16,047 bases of DNA, from assembly GCA_021129785.1 (NCBI GenBank), contig JAJOKQ010000159.1:1-16047 (forward strand). Direction: 5' to 3'. The translations under genes were made by a program, and so were the position numbers. Below, piece after piece: positions 13,546 to 16,047 of the stretch. The stretch comes from Clostridiales bacterium. GTDB taxonomy: Bacteria; Bacillota; Clostridia; Peptostreptococcales; NVVX01. The notes under the pieces are model-generated. The model worked only from the letters and a program-made list of their open reading frames with translations. It did no database searches and had not been told where the DNA came from. How positions within the stretch are numbered: position 1 is the first letter of the stretch; every line of letters begins with the position of its first letter.

Positions 13546-15429
13546 ATGAAATTTTTAGCAGATAAATATGATATAGTAGTTGTAGGAGCAGGGCATGCAG
13601 GATGTGAAGCTGGACTTGCAAGTGCAAGAATGGGTTTTAAAACATTGATTTTATCGATTTCTTTAGATTCTATTGCGATGATGGCTTGTAACCCTTCAAT
13701 AGGAGGAACAGGTAAAGGACATCTGGTAAGAGAAATAGATGCTCTTGGAGGAGAAATGGGCTTAAATATAGATAAAACTTTGATACAAAGCAAAATGTTA
13801 AATACTGCAAAAGGACCTGCTGTACATTCTTTGAGAGCACAAGCAGATAAAACTAAATATCATATAGAAATGAAAAAAACCATAGAAAAACAAACTAATT
13901 TGGATTTGTTTCAAGGCGAAGTTGTTGAATTAATTGTAGAAAAAAACGTTGTAAAGGCTGTGGTTACTAGAACAGGTGCAATTTATGAGACAAAAGCAAT
14001 TATACTTGCAACAGGAGTATATTTGAAAAGCAAAATATTTATCGGAGAAGTAAATTTTGACTCTGGTCCTAATGGTATGTTTCCATCCCAGTTTTTATCA
14101 GAGAACTTAAAGAAATTAGGACTTAATTTAAGAAGATTTAAAACAGGGACGCCAGCACGTATAGATAGAGACTCTGTCGATTTTACAAAAATGGAAGTAC
14201 AGCAAGGAGATAAAGAAATAGTTCCTTTCTCTTTTTTAAATGAAAACATAAGTGTTGACCAAGTGCCTTGTTGGTTAACGAGAACAACACCAGAGACAAA
14301 AAAAATTATTGAAAAAAATATAAATAGATCAGCATTATATAGAGGAGATATGGATAGTGTTGGACCAAGGTATTGTCCATCTATAGAAGATAAGATTGTG
14401 AGGTTTACAGACAAAGAAACGCATCAATTATTTATTGAACCAGAAGGAGTAAATACAAAGGAAATGTATTTACAAGGAATGTCCTCAAGTTTACCTGAAG
14501 AAATTCAAATTAGTATGATGAGAACGGTGACAGGGTTAGAAAAAGTGAAAATTATGAGACCAGCATACGCAATTGAGTACGACTGTATAGACCCACTACA
14601 GTTAAAGCCCTCTTTGGAGATTAAGAAAATAGAAGGATTGTTCAGTGCAGGTCAATTTAATGGATCTTCTGGTTATGAGGAAGCAGCAGCACAAGGATTG
14701 ATAGCAGGAATAAATGCAGGCTTGAAAATTAAAGGAGAAGAGCCTTTAATTATAGATAGATCAGAAGCATACATCGGAGTTTTAATTGATGACTTAGTTA
14801 CAAAAGGTACAAACGAACCATATAGAATGATGACATCAAGAGCTGAATATCGATTAGTGTTGAGACAAGACAACGCGGACTTAAGGTTAACAGAAAAAGG
14901 CAAACAAATAGGTCTTGTTTCACCTGAAAGATTTCAAAGAGTAAAGACTAAGGAAAAGAGAATTAAAGAAGAAATAGAAAGATTAAAGAAAACTTCGGTT
15001 TCACCAGCAAAGGCAAATGACGCACTTGAGAGAGCAAACAGTTCAAAGATAGGTGGGGGAATAACTTTATATGAACTATTGAAGAGACCTGAAATTAATT
15101 ATGAGAATATAGAAGAAATTGATTTTTCTAGACCAAAAGGGATATTAAGAGATTTTTTAAAACAATGCGAAATTACAATAAAATACGAAGGATATATAAA
15201 AAAGCAGTTAAGACAAATAAATCAGTTCAAAAAACTGGAGAAAAAGAAAATTCCAGTCGAGATATCTTATTCTAAAATATCAGGACTTAGGCTAGAGGCT
15301 CGACAGAAGTTAGAGGAGATTAGGCCATTGTCTATAGGACAAGCGTCAAGAATATCAGGAGTTTCACCTGCTGACATTTCCGTTTTGCTGGTTTTTTTAG
15401 AAAATGAAAGAAGAAAGAGAGAGAATTGA
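13546..15429 (+). CDS. mnmG: tRNA uridine-5-carboxymethylaminomethyl enzyme MnmG (GidA)
   Basis: FAD- and NADH-dependent partner of MnmE in wobble-uridine (U34) modification of tRNA. The 627-residue protein shows the Rossmann FAD motif VVVGAGHAGCEA (11-22), the family signature CNPSIGGTGKGHLVREIDALGG (48-69, given in full only as positions with Cys48 the conserved cysteine), RFKTGTPARID, GPRYCPSIEDK with the second conserved cysteine, and GTNEPYRMMTSRAEYRL. A C-terminal helical domain for MnmE and tRNA binding follows. I start it at the ATG at 13546: AGAGGTG (13533-13539) lies 6 nt upstream, whereas the in-frame GTG at 13537 lies inside that ribosome binding site. The 206-nt gap from mnmE is unusually long for this pair and may hold a folded RNA. 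rsmG follows after one base. Confidence 0.97.
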   Translation: MKFLADKYDIVVVGAGHAGCEAGLASARMGFKTLILSISLDSIAMMACNPSIGGTGKGHLVREIDALGGEMGLNIDKTLIQSKMLNTAKGPAVHSLRAQADKTKYHIEMKKTIEKQTNLDLFQGEVVELIVEKNVVKAVVTRTGAIYETKAIILATGVYLKSKIFIGEVNFDSGPNGMFPSQFLSENLKKLGLNLRRFKTGTPARIDRDSVDFTKMEVQQGDKEIVPFSFLNENISVDQVPCWLTRTTPETKKIIEKNINRSALYRGDMDSVGPRYCPSIEDKIVRFTDKETHQLFIEPEGVNTKEMYLQGMSSSLPEEIQISMMRTVTGLEKVKIMRPAYAIEYDCIDPLQLKPSLEIKKIEGLFSAGQFNGSSGYEEAAAQGLIAGINAGLKIKGEEPLIIDRSEAYIGVLIDDLVTKGTNEPYRMMTSRAEYRLVLRQDNADLRLTEKGKQIGLVSPERFQRVKTKEKRIKEEIERLKKTSVSPAKANDALERANSSKIGGGITLYELLKRPEINYENIEEIDFSRPKGILRDFLKQCEITIKYEGYIKKQLRQINQFKKLEKKKIPVEISYSKISGLRLEARQKLEEIRPLSIGQASRISGVSPADISVLLVFLENERRKREN

Positions 15430-15430
15430 T

Positions 15431-16047
15431 ATGAAAGCAGAAGAAATTTTTTACGACGGATGTAGTCAGATGGGAATTGTAATTGCGGATGAAGAAATTG
15501 AAAAGATGATGAAGTTTAAAATGATTGTTTTAGATTGGAATAAGAAAATGAATTTGACATCTATTAAGGATGGACGAGACTTTGTAATAAAACATTTGTT
15601 AGATTCTATTTCTTGTCTTACTATTGACGAAGTGAAGAAGAAACAGAAAGTAATAGATATAGGAACGGGAGCAGGTTTTCCAAGTATACCATTAAAGATT
15701 ATGCTGCCAGAGATAGAACTAACACTTTTAGATTCATCGAGCAAAAAAATAGATTTTTTAGAGGAAGTTTGCATGAGTTTGGAACTAGAGAAAGTAGAGG
15801 TAATTCACGGAAGAGCAGAAGAATTAGGGCAAAACAAAGAATATAGAGAGTGCTATGATTTGGTGTTGGCTAGGGCTGTTGCCCCAATGAATGTATTGGT
15901 AGAATATTGCTTGCCTTTTCTTAAAGTCGGAGGTCATTTTGTTTCTCAAAAAGGGCCTCGCCTAGAAGAAGAAATAAAAACTGCAAAAGTTGCTATTGAT
16001 ATTCTTGGTGGAGAGGTTAAGTACATAGAAAAAATTACTCTGCCATT
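15431..16047 (+). CDS. rsmG: 16S rRNA (guanine-N7) methyltransferase RsmG (3' end missing)
   Basis: SAM-dependent methyltransferase (GidB) that makes N7-methylguanosine at the position equivalent to G527 in the 530 loop of 16S rRNA; its loss gives low-level streptomycin resistance in several bacteria. The reading frame stays open to the window edge, showing 205 residues of an expected 235-240. The Rossmann SAM motif is VIDIGTGAGFPSIPLKI (74-90), followed by LTLLDSSSKKIDFL (98-110) and LVLARAVAPM (144-153), all typical. The start ATG lies one base after the mnmG stop, with a weak GA-rich site inside the end of mnmG, so it is probably translated by coupling. In relatives this gene is often followed by noc or parA/parB, which would lie outside the window. 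Confidence 0.95.
   Translation, partial: MKAEEIFYDGCSQMGIVIADEEIEKMMKFKMIVLDWNKKMNLTSIKDGRDFVIKHLLDSISCLTIDEVKKKQKVIDIGTGAGFPSIPLKIMLPEIELTLLDSSSKKIDFLEEVCMSLELEKVEVIHGRAEELGQNKEYRECYDLVLARAVAPMNVLVEYCLPFLKVGGHFVSQKGPRLEEEIKTAKVAIDILGGEVKYIEKITLP

Overview
This window is the replication-origin region of a low-GC Bacillota chromosome, most likely an anaerobic Clostridia- or Tissierellia-type lineage. I infer this from the very AT-rich sequence, the AGGAGG-type ribosome binding sites, the consensus DnaA boxes TTATCCACA, and the gene order rpmH-rnpA-yidD-yidC-jag-mnmE-mnmG-rsmG on one side facing dnaA-dnaN-yaaA-recF-gyrB-gyrA on the other. I could not resolve genus or species. I found no rRNA, tRNA, CRISPR array or mobile element.

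Left arm (1-8967, all genes on the minus strand, reading leftward from the origin): dnaA (initiator), dnaN (sliding clamp), yaaA (small S4 RNA-binding protein), recF (ssDNA-gap repair ATPase), gyrB and gyrA (gyrase). At the left edge is the 5' part of a STAS-domain anti-sigma-factor antagonist gene with its own promoter. The remB/DUF370 gene often found between recF and gyrB in Bacillota is absent.

Origin: the signals lie on both sides of dnaA, a bipartite layout as in Bacillus subtilis. The dnaA-rpmH spacer (8968-9737) has three perfect DnaA boxes and several near-matches. The dnaA-dnaN spacer (7389-7617) has two perfect boxes, a near-match, and a run of five TAG trinucleotides beside an AT-rich stretch. 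That matches a DnaA-trio unwinding element. One perfect DnaA box exactly fills the gap between the dnaN Shine-Dalgarno and its ATG.

Right arm (9738-16047, all genes on the plus strand): rpmH (L34), rnpA (RNase P protein), yidD, yidC (membrane insertase) and jag/khpB (RNA-binding) form a compact operon ending in a hairpin terminator. After a 146-nt spacer with mutually exclusive hairpins come mnmE, a 206-nt spacer with a possible folded RNA, mnmG and rsmG (cut by the window edge). MnmE and MnmG together modify the tRNA wobble uridine; RsmG methylates 16S rRNA.

The genes are conserved and ordinary. The points worth a second look are regulatory or residue-level: the origin architecture, glycine at both classic quinolone-binding positions of GyrA, an attenuator-like leader before mnmE, and a structured spacer before mnmG.
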